The notes under the pieces were generated by a model. That model was not told the origin of the DNA, did not search any database, and saw only the letters and a program-made list of their open reading frames with translations. Shown here piece by piece: positions 26,005 through 34,257 of a stretch of DNA of 64,000 bases; position 1 is the first letter of the stretch; each line of letters starts with the position of its first letter. Source of the DNA: Gaetbulibacter sp. 4G1. GTDB lineage: Bacteria > Bacteroidota > Bacteroidia > Flavobacteriales > Flavobacteriaceae. The position numbers were made by a program, and so were the translations under genes. The stretch is taken from NCBI RefSeq assembly GCF_002741945.1, contig NZ_MDVN01000002.1, forward strand, positions 124,001-188,000. Direction: 5' to 3'.

Positions 26005-27579
26005 CTATTTAAACTCAAAAGTTGTTATTACCGCTGCATGATCAGATGGGAACATAATTGGATGATAGTCAATAACTTTCGATTCAATTGGCTTTAATGT
26101 GCCTTTGTAATAAATATAATCTATTCGGTCCCGCAATCCATATTTTGTTGATGATGTACTTGCTCTAGGAGTCCATGTTAAACCTGGATCTAGTAACGGA
26201 TTTATATGTAACTCTCTATAACTGTCTTTAAAACCAGCCTTTTCCATAGCTATACTTACCGGCCAGTTAACAGTATAATTAAAATGAATAGATTTAGTTT
26301 GGTCTGTCCAATCTAAATGTGAACCAACATTAAAATCACCAACCATAACAACTGGTATATCATTAGTAATTGGCTCAATTTCTTTTAATATTTGTTTCAC
26401 TTCTGCATGTCTTGTTTTTTTCTCCTCTTTGATTAATTCATCTTCAGGCAGTTTCTTTTCTATTATAGAGTCGCCATAATCTGGCAAATAATGTAACCAT
26501 GTATCTAAAAACATCAGTTCTTTACTATTTCCAAGATCTAATACTAGTCCTCCAAAATTAAAAGGGCGAAATACTTTAATGGTTTCTTTAATTGGAAAAC
26601 GACTCATAATACTTAAGTTTGAACTTATTAAATAAAAATGATACCCTAAAGCATCAGCAATAATTTCGCCAGACCCATAAGTTTCAATCAAACCAACAAC
26701 ATCAGGTTGAGCTTCTACAATGGTTTCAATAACTCTTTCTACACCAACATGTTTACCATATCTCCTACCCCCATGCCAAATATTCCAAACCATTGTTCTC
26801 ATAAGTGTCACAGGTTTTTCTGATGAATCTATTTGTTTAAATCTTTCATAGTCCTCTTTAATAATTTTGTTGTTTTTATAATTGGTACTTATAGAGACTT
26901 CATCTAAAAAACCATTAAATGCTGTCCATTGACCTTGAGAACCATATTCCCAATATTGATCAGTACCACCAATTACTGTTCTTTTTTTAGATTTAAATCC
27001 TCCTAAACTTGGCGTATTATATATAGCTACATTTTTTCCATCAAAATAAAACCAAACCTCTTCTTTTTCTCTGTTAAAACTAAAAGCTAATTGATGCCAA
27101 TTACCATCATTTATAGCTTGTCGAGCTGCTGTTGGGTTATATGTGTAAGAATTGTTTCCGTCAGATATATTTACACCCCAAGCACCAGACTCTTGTGAGT
27201 ATATCATCCAGCCAGAGGTTTTAAAATCACCTTCTTCCTTATTACTAATAATCACAGTGCCTTGTTTGGCATTTTTAATTGTTTTTACCCAAACTTTTAC
27301 TGTTAGAGAGTTACTTTTAGTATAGTTAGGCGTAGACAAGCTATCTATAACCATAGGCATTCTTAAAACTGCATTTTCAGAAAGATCTAATGCCTTTCCT
27401 TTTATCCCTTCAACAAATTGTGGTCGTTGCTGTTGTGTAACGTAAACACTTTCACTGTTTCTTGTTTTGGGGTAATATTTTTCCATATTAGTGTCAAATC
27501 CAGTGTAAAAATCATCTTGTGCATAACATAATGTTGTTAGCAAACTAAAAATAATCATTGTTTTTGTTTTCATTTTCAT
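26005..27579 (-). CDS. Exported LamG - endonuclease/exonuclease/phosphatase fusion
   Basis: 524 residues. After a signal peptide (..LTTLCYAQ) comes a LamG/concanavalin-like domain, about 55-235 (SLTVKVWVKT..GTVIISNKE, NDGNWHQLAFSFNREKEEVWFYFDG). An EEP (DNase I/sphingomyelinase-like) domain follows, about 260-524. EEP motifs are visible: MVWNIWHGG, VVGLIETYG (metal-binding Glu), MVGDFNVGSHLDWT, and SDH (512-514) at the C-terminus. It may cleave phosphodiester or phosphomonoester bonds in extracellular nucleic acid, lipid or phosphosugar. The LamG part could bind a sugar or surface polymer. Substrate is not deducible. Confidence 0.85.
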   Translation of the reverse strand: MKMKTKTMIIFSLLTTLCYAQDDFYTGFDTNMEKYYPKTRNSESVYVTQQQRPQFVEGIKGKALDLSENAVLRMPMVIDSLSTPNYTKSNSLTVKVWVKTIKNAKQGTVIISNKEEGDFKTSGWMIYSQESGAWGVNISDGNNSYTYNPTAARQAINDGNWHQLAFSFNREKEEVWFYFDGKNVAIYNTPSLGGFKSKKRTVIGGTDQYWEYGSQGQWTAFNGFLDEVSISTNYKNNKIIKEDYERFKQIDSSEKPVTLMRTMVWNIWHGGRRYGKHVGVERVIETIVEAQPDVVGLIETYGSGEIIADALGYHFYLISSNLSIMSRFPIKETIKVFRPFNFGGLVLDLGNSKELMFLDTWLHYLPDYGDSIIEKKLPEDELIKEEKKTRHAEVKQILKEIEPITNDIPVVMVGDFNVGSHLDWTDQTKSIHFNYTVNWPVSIAMEKAGFKDSYRELHINPLLDPGLTWTPRASTSSTKYGLRDRIDYIYYKGTLKPIESKVIDYHPIMFPSDHAAVITTFEFK

Positions 27580-27638
27580 TTAGAATATGATTTATAAAAA
27601 GATCAATTATATTGAATTTCTTCAAAAAACATTAACAC

Positions 27639-28280
27639 TTAATTCTTATCCTCCAACAACGGTACAAATCTAAACTCGCCATATTCATGTTGTTCAAACT
27701 CTTTTTGTCCCTTTCTAATAAAAAGCGTCATAATTTGCACATCATTGCCCACAGGAATAACGAGCCTTCCTCCTATTTTTAACTGCCCTAACAAAGGCTT
27801 AGGCACAAACGGTGCACCTGCTGTTACTATTATACTATCAAATGGAGCTTCTTCAGCTAAACCTTTATAACCATCACCAAAAATGAGCTTTTTAGGACGA
27901 TACCCCAATTTTGGTAAAAACTTACTGGTTTTTTTAAACAATTCTTGTTGGCGCTCAATGCTAAAAACTTTTGCTCCTAACTCACACAACACTGCAGTTT
28001 GGTAGCCACTACCTGTACCAATTTCTAAAACTTTATCACCTTTTTTTACTTGTAATAATTCGGTTTGAAAAGCTACCGTATATGGTTGTGATATAGTTTG
28101 ATCTGCCGCAATAGGAAATGCTTTATCTTGGTAAGCATGGTCTAAAAAACCAGAATCCATAAATAAATGCCTTGGTATATTTCCAATAGCCTTTAAAACA
28201 GTTTCGTTGGCTATCCCTTTGTTTACTAAAATGTTAACTAGCTGCTGTCGCAGTCCTTTGTGTTTAAAAGTATCTTTCAA
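27639..28280 (-). CDS. pcm: Protein-L-isoaspartate O-methyltransferase
   Basis: 213 residues. The protein contains AFPIAADQTISQPYTVAFQTELL, the PCMT signature, and the SAM-binding loop VLEIGTGSGYQTAVL, then IIVTAGAPFVPKPLLGQLKIGG..VIPVG. It methylates L-isoaspartyl residues in aged proteins, starting their repair, in the cytoplasm. Length is typical. A well-formed promoter lies immediately upstream (TAGCTTTG at 28303-28296 with TTTG at 28328-28325). Confidence 0.95.
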   Translation of the reverse strand: MKDTFKHKGLRQQLVNILVNKGIANETVLKAIGNIPRHLFMDSGFLDHAYQDKAFPIAADQTISQPYTVAFQTELLQVKKGDKVLEIGTGSGYQTAVLCELGAKVFSIERQQELFKKTSKFLPKLGYRPKKLIFGDGYKGLAEEAPFDSIIVTAGAPFVPKPLLGQLKIGGRLVIPVGNDVQIMTLFIRKGQKEFEQHEYGEFRFVPLLEDKN

Positions 28281-28295
28281 TGGTTGGGTTATTTA

Positions 28296-28328
28296 CAAAG
28301 CTAAAATTAGTAAACATTTTTAATCAAA
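28296..28328 (-). promoter_or_regulatory. Promoter of pcm (-33 TTTG, -7 TAGCTTTG)
   Basis: On the minus strand TTTG (28328-28325) is followed after 21 bp by TAGCTTTG (28303-28296), the Bacteroidota -33/-7 layout. The -7 box ends 15 bp before the pcm ATG. Confidence 0.55.
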
Positions 28329-28412
28329 AACCATTTTATTAGCAATTTCTTTTAAGTATTAATTAAGCAAAAAAATTAGGCTCAAATAATCAATTTCATA
28401 TACTAAATATCT

Positions 28413-28420
28413 TATTTTTG
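28413..28420 (+). promoter_or_regulatory. Probable -7 box (TATTTTTG) of the Gfo/Idh gene run
   Basis: A perfect TAnnTTTG match 16 bp before the ATG at 28437. The -33 partner is weak. The promoter would serve the start of the long plus-strand gene run. Confidence 0.45.
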
Positions 28421-28436
28421 TTGAAAACGTAAAAAT

Positions 28437-29399
28437 ATGCTAAACGCTGGTGTACTAGGTGCTGGTCATCTTGGGAAAATTCATTTAAGACTTCTTAATC
28501 AATCTAATAAATATAATTTGGTTGGTTTTTATGATGCCGATGCAGATAACGGTAAAAAAGTAGAAGAAGAATTTGGTTATAAATTTTTCAATTCTATTGA
28601 AGCCCTTATTGATGCTGTAGATATAGTAGACATTGTAACACCAACATTATCACATTACGAATGTGCTAAACAAGCAATTGCAAAAGGAAAGCATATTTTT
28701 ATTGAAAAGCCAATAACTAATACTGTTAAAGAAGCAGAACATATTAGAGAACTTTTAGCTGAGCACGATATTCGTGGTCAAGTGGGGCATGTTGAGCGTT
28801 TTAATCCAGCTTTTATCGCTGTAAAAAATGATATTAAATCGCCAATGTTTATCGAAACACATCGGTTGGCAGAGTTTAACCCTCGAGGTACAGATGTTCC
28901 CGTAGTATTAGACTTAATGATACATGATATAGATATTATATTGAGCGTTGTTAAATCAAAAGTTAAAAACGTTTCTGCAAGTGGTGTATCTGTTATTAGT
29001 GATACTCCAGACATTGCAAATGCACGTATTGAGTTTGAAAATGGTTGTGTTGCCAATTTAACAGCTAGTAGAATTTCTTTAAAAAGTATGCGTAAAACAC
29101 GTTTTTTTCAAAAAGACGCTTATATCTCAGTTGATTTTTTAGAGAAGAAATGTGAGGTAGTTAAAATGAAAGATGCTCCGGAAAATCCAGGTGATTTTGA
29201 TATGATTTTACAAAATGCTGAAGGCATTAAAAAGCAAATCTATTTTGACAATCCTGAAATTGCAAACAATAATGCCATTTTAGATGAATTGGAAACCTTT
29301 GCAGATGCTGTTAACAACAACACAACACCAGTTGTAACATTACATGACGGCACTGAAGCATTACGTGTTGCTACACAAATAATTAATTGTTTTAAATAA
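28437..29399 (+). CDS. Gfo/Idh/MocA-family NAD(P)-dependent oxidoreductase
   Basis: 320 residues. N-terminal Rossmann fold GVLGAGHLGKIHLRLL, the ..IFIEKPIT active-site motif (Lys in EKP) and the second half DVPVVLDLMIHDIDIILSVV with the conserved His/Asp pair identify the family. Members oxidise or reduce sugars, inositol, bile pigments or other keto groups. The substrate here is unknown. It is followed by the 3-hydroxyacyl-CoA dehydrogenase gene and the rest of the plus-strand run, separated by a small hairpin. Confidence 0.9.
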   Translation: MLNAGVLGAGHLGKIHLRLLNQSNKYNLVGFYDADADNGKKVEEEFGYKFFNSIEALIDAVDIVDIVTPTLSHYECAKQAIAKGKHIFIEKPITNTVKEAEHIRELLAEHDIRGQVGHVERFNPAFIAVKNDIKSPMFIETHRLAEFNPRGTDVPVVLDLMIHDIDIILSVVKSKVKNVSASGVSVISDTPDIANARIEFENGCVANLTASRISLKSMRKTRFFQKDAYISVDFLEKKCEVVKMKDAPENPGDFDMILQNAEGIKKQIYFDNPEIANNNAILDELETFADAVNNNTTPVVTLHDGTEALRVATQIINCFK

Positions 29400-29404
29400 A
29401 TAAC

Positions 29405-29433
29405 CTTAATTCCTTCCTTCAAGGGAATTATTA
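29405..29433. repeat. Short hairpin, AATTCC..GGAATT
   Basis: The 45-bp spacer contains CTTAATTCCTTCCTTCAAGGGAATTATT, an imperfect hairpin resembling the one at 54277-54300. It may slow or end transcription between the two dehydrogenase genes, or be a small repeat family member. Confidence 0.35.
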
Positions 29434-29444
29434 AAAAACATTCA

Positions 29445-30335
29445 ATGAAAAACATCGCAGTAATTGGTGCAGGAACTATGGGAAATGGTATTGCACACAC
29501 TTTTGCACAAAGTGGATTTAAAGTAAATCTTATAGATATTAGTGAAGCATCACTTAAAAAAGGCATTGAAACCATTACTAAAAATTTAGATAGAATGGTT
29601 GCTAAAGAAAAAATTACTGACACAGATAAAAATGAAACATTATCAAATATTTTAACATTTACCAATATTACTGAGGGTGTTAAAAATACGGATTTAGTTG
29701 TTGAAGCTGCTACTGAGAATATTGATTTAAAATTAAATATTTTTAAGCAGTTAGATGAAGTCTGTGAAAAGAACACAATTTTAGCTACAAATACCTCATC
29801 TATTTCTATAACTCAAATTGCAGCGGTTACATCTAGACCAGAAATGGTTATCGGTATGCACTTCATGAATCCTGTACCAATCATGAAATTAGTCGAAATT
29901 ATTCGTGGTTATAGCACGAGTGACAGCATTACAAACACCATTATGCAGCTATCAAAAACTTTAGGTAAAGTTCCTGTAGAGGTAAATGATTACCCCGGTT
30001 TTGTAGCCAACAGAATACTAATGCCAATGCTAAACGAGTCTATTGAAACATTATATAATGGTGTAGCTGGGGTTGAAGAAATTGATACAGTTATGAAGCT
30101 TGGTATGGCACATCCTATGGGGCCATTGCAGCTTGCAGATTTTATAGGTTTAGACGTTTGCTTATCTATTCTAAATGTGATGTATGATGGCTTTAAAAAC
30201 CCTAAATATGCTCCTTGCCCTTTATTAGTAAATATGGTTCGTGCTGGTAAATTAGGCGTAAAATCTGGCGAAGGTTTTTATGATTATTCGGAAAGTAGAA
30301 AAGCAGAAAAAGTTGCGAAACAGTTTGTAAAGTAA
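29445..30335 (+). CDS. 3-hydroxybutyryl/3-hydroxyacyl-CoA dehydrogenase
   Basis: 296 residues. NAD-binding IGAGTMGNGIAHTFAQSG at the start, then LATNTSSISITQIA, and GMHFMNPVPIMKLVEI with the catalytic His, and PGFVANRILMPMLNES beginning the C-terminal helical domain. It is the single-function PaaH/Hbd type, oxidising (S)-3-hydroxyacyl-CoA with NAD+ in fatty-acid or butanoate metabolism. No other beta-oxidation gene is adjacent. It begins 45 bp after the Gfo/Idh gene. Confidence 0.9.
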   Translation: MKNIAVIGAGTMGNGIAHTFAQSGFKVNLIDISEASLKKGIETITKNLDRMVAKEKITDTDKNETLSNILTFTNITEGVKNTDLVVEAATENIDLKLNIFKQLDEVCEKNTILATNTSSISITQIAAVTSRPEMVIGMHFMNPVPIMKLVEIIRGYSTSDSITNTIMQLSKTLGKVPVEVNDYPGFVANRILMPMLNESIETLYNGVAGVEEIDTVMKLGMAHPMGPLQLADFIGLDVCLSILNVMYDGFKNPKYAPCPLLVNMVRAGKLGVKSGEGFYDYSESRKAEKVAKQFVK

Positions 30336-30344
30336 TTTAAAAAA

Positions 30345-30432
30345 CGTCATTACTAATCACATTTTTATGTGATATAGCAATCTCTTTTTAAATAAACAGA
30401 TAACTACATCGTAAAAACTCCTCGTAATGACA
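30345..30432. repeat. Palindromic intergenic repeat (GTCATTAC...GTAATGAC)
   Basis: Perfect 8-bp ends, GTCATTAC (30346-30353) and GTAATGAC (30424-30431). The inside parts AGCAATCT and ACAGATA.. and CTCCTCG recall the common flavobacterial 'CGTCATTGCGAGGAG..AGCAATCT' intergenic element. This copy is worn: the arms next to the ends no longer pair well. It fills the spacer before the DUF1015 gene. Confidence 0.6.
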
Positions 30433-30446
30433 ATTCCGAATAAATC

Positions 30447-31685
30447 ATGGCAAAAATAAAACCTTTTAAAGCGGTAAGACCAACCAGAGCCATAGTAGGT
30501 TTAGTTGCTGCTCGCCCATACCAAAGCTACACTGTTAACGAACGAGAATCTCGAATGAATTATAATCCTTATAGCTTCCTTCATATTGTAAATCCAGGCT
30601 ATAAATACGATCAAGTCATTACTGGAGAAGAGCGATATAAACTGGTTAGAAATCGTTATTTAGAGTTTAAAGAAGATGGCGTTTTTATTCAAGATAAAAA
30701 ACCTTCATTTTATGTCTACAAAATAGTAAATAGGCATGGTCAAGAATTTAATGGTATTATCGCTGCAACTAGTGCTGAAGATTACGAACAAGATGTTATA
30801 AAAAAACACGAAGACACCATAGAAAAGCGTGAAAAAACATTTAAAAGCTATTTGCAAACGGTAGGTTTTAATGCTGAGCCTGTGCTGCTTACATATCCTG
30901 ATAACAGTGTTATTGCTTCAATAATTAAAGAGACTCAAAAAAACCATGCTGAGTTTGAGTTTACCATGACCTACAGAGATACTCATTATTTATGGAAAAT
31001 AGATAATGGAAGCACAATTGCATCAATTCAAAATGAATTTAATCAAATGAAAACCATTTACATTGCAGATGGTCATCATAGATCAGCATCCTCTTATTTG
31101 TTATATAAAGATGAAAAAAATAAAAATGCAAATCATAATAGTGATGAATCATATAACTTTTTTATGTCTTATCTCATTCCTGAATCAGATTTAGTAATCC
31201 AAGAATTCAATCGCTTAGTTAAAGATTTAAATGGTTTAACTAAAGAAGAATTTCTTATTCGTTTAGATAGTTTTTATCGTATTGAAAATAGAGGACCTGT
31301 ACCATACACACCATCAAAACCACATCATTTTAGCATGTATTTGGATGGTGAATTTTATTCTTTATATTTAAGAAAAACAAGATATAGTTTCAACACAGCG
31401 TTAGATAATCTTGATGCTCAATTATTATACAAAACCATACTGCAACCTATTTTGGGTATTAATGATTTACGAGACGATAATCGCATTGAATATGTAAACG
31501 GCAGGCACGAAATGATAACGATTAAAAGTAGTGTAGATAACGGTGAATTTAAAGTTGGTTTTGGTATGTGTCCTGCAACTATTAAACAAATGAAACATAT
31601 TGCAGACGAAGGTTTAAAAATGCCACCTAAGAGCACTTATATATTGCCAAAACTAAGAAGTGGCATAACAATTTATGAGTATTAA
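30447..31685 (+). CDS. DUF1015-family protein
   Basis: 412 residues, nearly the full length of the DUF1015 family. Characteristic stretches are FKAVRPTRAIVGLVAARPYQSYTV, YNPYSFLHIVNP, and IYIADGHHRSASSYLLY with the invariant GHHR. The C-terminal NGRHEMITIKSSVD..GFGMCPATIKQMKHIADEG is also typical. Family members are linked to serine/threonine kinase- or phosphoglycerate-like metabolism in some genomes, but no reaction is secure. It is cytoplasmic, with no signal peptide. It precedes DinB and YggS genes. Confidence 0.9.
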   Translation: MAKIKPFKAVRPTRAIVGLVAARPYQSYTVNERESRMNYNPYSFLHIVNPGYKYDQVITGEERYKLVRNRYLEFKEDGVFIQDKKPSFYVYKIVNRHGQEFNGIIAATSAEDYEQDVIKKHEDTIEKREKTFKSYLQTVGFNAEPVLLTYPDNSVIASIIKETQKNHAEFEFTMTYRDTHYLWKIDNGSTIASIQNEFNQMKTIYIADGHHRSASSYLLYKDEKNKNANHNSDESYNFFMSYLIPESDLVIQEFNRLVKDLNGLTKEEFLIRLDSFYRIENRGPVPYTPSKPHHFSMYLDGEFYSLYLRKTRYSFNTALDNLDAQLLYKTILQPILGINDLRDDNRIEYVNGRHEMITIKSSVDNGEFKVGFGMCPATIKQMKHIADEGLKMPPKSTYILPKLRSGITIYEY

Positions 31686-31696
31686 AATAATGTATT

Positions 31697-32167
31697 ATGG
31701 ATGCTATTAAAATTATTTTATTAAATTTTTCTGAAACTCGAAGGCGAAGTTTAAAACTCTGGAGAGGAATTCCTAAAGAACATTTAAACTGGAAACCAGA
31801 CGACAACGCTTTAACAATTATAGAGATGATTAGGCACGTGCTTGAAGCGGAGCATTTATTCCATAAAATAATAGAGAATAGAGGTAATTTAGGCAACTAT
31901 AAATCTCCTTGGGAAAACTTACCTTATCAAGGTTTGGAACATGAAATTGATTTTTCTAAAACTTATAGAACTAAGTTTATCAATATGATTAAAGCTATAG
32001 AAGAATCTGATCTTGAAAAAATAAAGATTGAGAGAAGTGAAGTAAATCAAAGTAAAGTTTTAGGAGATTATTTGAATAGAATAGCTTATCATGAATCTGT
32101 ACATACAGGGCAATTATTAGATTATTTAAGAACCATTGGTACAGAAAGACCAAGCATTTGGGATTAA
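31697..32167 (+). CDS. DinB-family protein
   Basis: 156 residues of the DinB/YfiT four-helix-bundle fold. The metal-binding His triad is visible in MIRHVLEAEHLFHKII and YHESVHTGQLLDYLRTIG. Members include thiol-dependent transferases (bacillithiol or mycothiol S-transferases) and DNA-damage-inducible proteins of unknown activity. It lies between the DUF1015 and YggS genes, with 11 bp and 5 bp spacers, so it is in the same transcript. Its role cannot be assigned. Confidence 0.85.
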   Translation: MDAIKIILLNFSETRRRSLKLWRGIPKEHLNWKPDDNALTIIEMIRHVLEAEHLFHKIIENRGNLGNYKSPWENLPYQGLEHEIDFSKTYRTKFINMIKAIEESDLEKIKIERSEVNQSKVLGDYLNRIAYHESVHTGQLLDYLRTIGTERPSIWD

Positions 32168-32172
32168 CAAAT

Positions 32173-32847
32173 ATGAGTATACAACAAAATCTAGATCATA
32201 TAAAATCTACATTACCAGAGCATGTTACATTGGTTGCTGTTTCAAAAACCAAACCCGTTAGCGATTTAATGGAGGCTTATAATGCTGGGCAACGTGTTTT
32301 TGGAGAAAACAAAATCCAAGAAATGGTAGAGAAACATGAAGCCATGCCAAAAGATATTGATTGGCATATGATTGGACATGTACAACGCAATAAGGTTAAA
32401 TATATGGCTTCGTTTGTACGTTTAATTCATGGTGTAGACAATTTTAAATTATTAAAGGAAATAAATAAGCAAGCCAAAAAATATGATAGGGTTATAGATT
32501 GTTTGCTTCAAATAAAAATAGCTTCAGAAGATTCTAAATTTGGAATGTCAGTAGAAGAAGCTTCAGAAATTATTCAATCTGAAGATTTTTCAGAATTACA
32601 ACATATAAAAGTTGTTGGCGTTATGGGAATGGCTACTTTTACTAATGATATGCATCAAGTAAAAAAAGAATTCACTTTATTAAAAACATCTTTTGAAGAT
32701 TTAAACATACTGAAAACTGCAAATTGTGAGCTACAAACTATTTCAATGGGAATGAGTGGTGATTATGAATTAGCTATTGATTGCGGAAGTAACATGGTTC
32801 GTGTTGGAAGTAGTATATTTGGCGAACGTAATTACAGTAAGCAATAA
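32173..32847 (+). CDS. YggS-family PLP-binding protein
   Basis: 224 residues from the ATG at 32173. The PLP-lysine is in VTLVAVSKTKPVSDL, followed by VFGENKIQEMVEKH and DWHMIGHVQRNKVKYM, all YggS/PROSC hallmarks. The C-terminal SMGMSGDYELAIDCGSNMVRVGSSIFG binds the cofactor phosphate. These proteins keep free pyridoxal phosphate in balance and affect amino-acid metabolism. The TTG at 32158, five codons upstream and inside the DinB gene end, is rejected as a start. Confidence 0.95.
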   Translation: MSIQQNLDHIKSTLPEHVTLVAVSKTKPVSDLMEAYNAGQRVFGENKIQEMVEKHEAMPKDIDWHMIGHVQRNKVKYMASFVRLIHGVDNFKLLKEINKQAKKYDRVIDCLLQIKIASEDSKFGMSVEEASEIIQSEDFSELQHIKVVGVMGMATFTNDMHQVKKEFTLLKTSFEDLNILKTANCELQTISMGMSGDYELAIDCGSNMVRVGSSIFGERNYSKQ

Positions 32848-32858
32848 ACAAAACTATA

Positions 32859-32886
32859 CTTTTAACTTTTAACTTTTAACTTTTAA
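32859..32886. repeat. Four tandem copies of the heptamer CTTTTAA
   Basis: An unbroken 4 x 7-bp tandem repeat ending 3 bp before the likely start codon (ATT 32890) of the DnaQ/GIY-YIG gene. The last unit contains the in-frame TAA stop at 32884. No Shine-Dalgarno sequence is seen. Confidence 0.85.
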
Positions 32887-32889
32887 CAA

Positions 32890-34254
32890 ATTTACGCAAT
32901 ACTAGACATAGAAACTACTGGAGGGAAGTATAATGAAGAAGGCATCACCGAAATTGCAATCTATAAATATGATGGACATGAAGTTGTCGATCAATTTATA
33001 AGTCTTGTAAATCCAGAGCGCGAAATACAACCTTTTGTCGTTAACCTTACTGGTATTAATAGTAACATGCTGCGTCATGCTCCAAAATTTTATGAGGTTG
33101 CCAAACGCATTGTAGAAATTACCGAAAATTGTATAGTTGTTGCTCACAATGCTCAATTTGATAATAGAATATTAAAAACCGAATTTAAACGATTAGGTTT
33201 TGAGTTTGAACGCAAAACACTTTGTACTGTTGAGCTTGCAAAAGATTTAATACCTGGGCAAGCATCTTATAGTTTGGGTAAATTAGTCCGCTCACTTGGT
33301 ATTCCAGTTACCGATAGGCACCGTGCATCTGGCGATGCATTAGCTACTGTGAAACTATTTAAAATGCTGTTAGATAAAGACACGACTAAAAATATAATTC
33401 AACAATCTATTCGCCTAAACCCAAAACACCAGATGGAACCTAGGCACATAGATATTATAGAGCAAATACCTTCAATAACTGGTGTTTATTATATTCATAA
33501 AGCTGATGGTGAAATTATATATATAGGTAAGAGTAATAATATAAAAAAACGCATCAATCAGCATTTTACAAATACCAATCAAAAATCAAAAAAAATTCAA
33601 CAGCAGGTTGCTACAGTAACTTATGAAGCAACTGGTAGTGAATTGGTTGCACTTTTAAAAGAAAGTGAAGAAATTAAGCGACTTAAACCTATTTACAATA
33701 GAGCGCTTAGGCGTAATATTTTTACACATGCCTTATACAGCTTTAAGGATGAAAACAATTATATTAATTTAAAAATTGATATAGCTGATGGTAGAAAAAA
33801 ATCCATAACTACTTTTAGTAACAGACAAAGTGGAAAAAGTTTTATCACCAAAGCTGTTGAGGATTATGAGCTTTGTCAAAAACTCACAGGGCTTTATAAA
33901 ACCAAAACCAGTTGTTTTAACTATGATATTAAAACCTGTAATGGAGCTTGTATAAATAAAGAATTACCAGAAGTTTATAATCAACGTGTTGAGGCCTTAA
34001 TCAATAAAAACAGTTACAAAAACAAAAACATGGTTATTATTGATAAAGGTAGAGATATAGATGAGCGTAGTGCCATTCTTATTGAAAATGGTATTTTTAA
34101 AGGTTTAGGCTACTTCAATCTAAACTACCAAATAAATAACATTGGGGTGCTTGAATCTATTATAACACCTATGGCAAACAATAGAGACACACAACATATT
34201 ATACAAAATTACTTGAGAAAAAATAAGCGTTTAAAAATTGTTACTCTTAATTAA
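32890..34254 (+). CDS. DnaQ-like 3'-5' exonuclease fused to a GIY-YIG (Cho/UvrC-like) nuclease; ATT start codon
   Basis: 454 residues if read from ATT 32890. Residues 1-175 are a complete DEDDh exonuclease: ExoI D6-I-E8-T-T-G, ExoII HNAQFD (86-91), ExoIII H144-R-A-S-G-D149. Residues about 195-280 are a GIY-YIG nuclease (GVYYI 198-202, YIG 211-213, ..NNIKKRINQHF). A UvrC-like Cys-containing segment (CFNYDIKTCNGACI) follows. No ATG, GTG or TTG lies in frame between the stop at 32884 and the ATG at 33067, which would remove the ExoI motif. The encoded IYAILDIETTGG start corresponds to the MYAI(V/L)DIETTGG start I expect for such proteins, so ATT is the best start. A role in DNA repair or nucleotide excision is likely. 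Confidence 0.85.
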   Translation: MYAILDIETTGGKYNEEGITEIAIYKYDGHEVVDQFISLVNPEREIQPFVVNLTGINSNMLRHAPKFYEVAKRIVEITENCIVVAHNAQFDNRILKTEFKRLGFEFERKTLCTVELAKDLIPGQASYSLGKLVRSLGIPVTDRHRASGDALATVKLFKMLLDKDTTKNIIQQSIRLNPKHQMEPRHIDIIEQIPSITGVYYIHKADGEIIYIGKSNNIKKRINQHFTNTNQKSKKIQQQVATVTYEATGSELVALLKESEEIKRLKPIYNRALRRNIFTHALYSFKDENNYINLKIDIADGRKKSITTFSNRQSGKSFITKAVEDYELCQKLTGLYKTKTSCFNYDIKTCNGACINKELPEVYNQRVEALINKNSYKNKNMVIIDKGRDIDERSAILIENGIFKGLGYFNLNYQINNIGVLESIITPMANNRDTQHIIQNYLRKNKRLKIVTLN

Positions 34255-34257
34255 AGC

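Noticed and set aside
29240-29776. 178-codon minus-strand ORF
   Set aside because: It spans the ends of two well-supported plus-strand dehydrogenase genes and is antisense shadow.
33067-34254. Start of the nuclease gene at the ATG 33067
   Set aside because: It would drop the ExoI motif DIETTG, which is intact upstream; the true N-terminus is at 32890.
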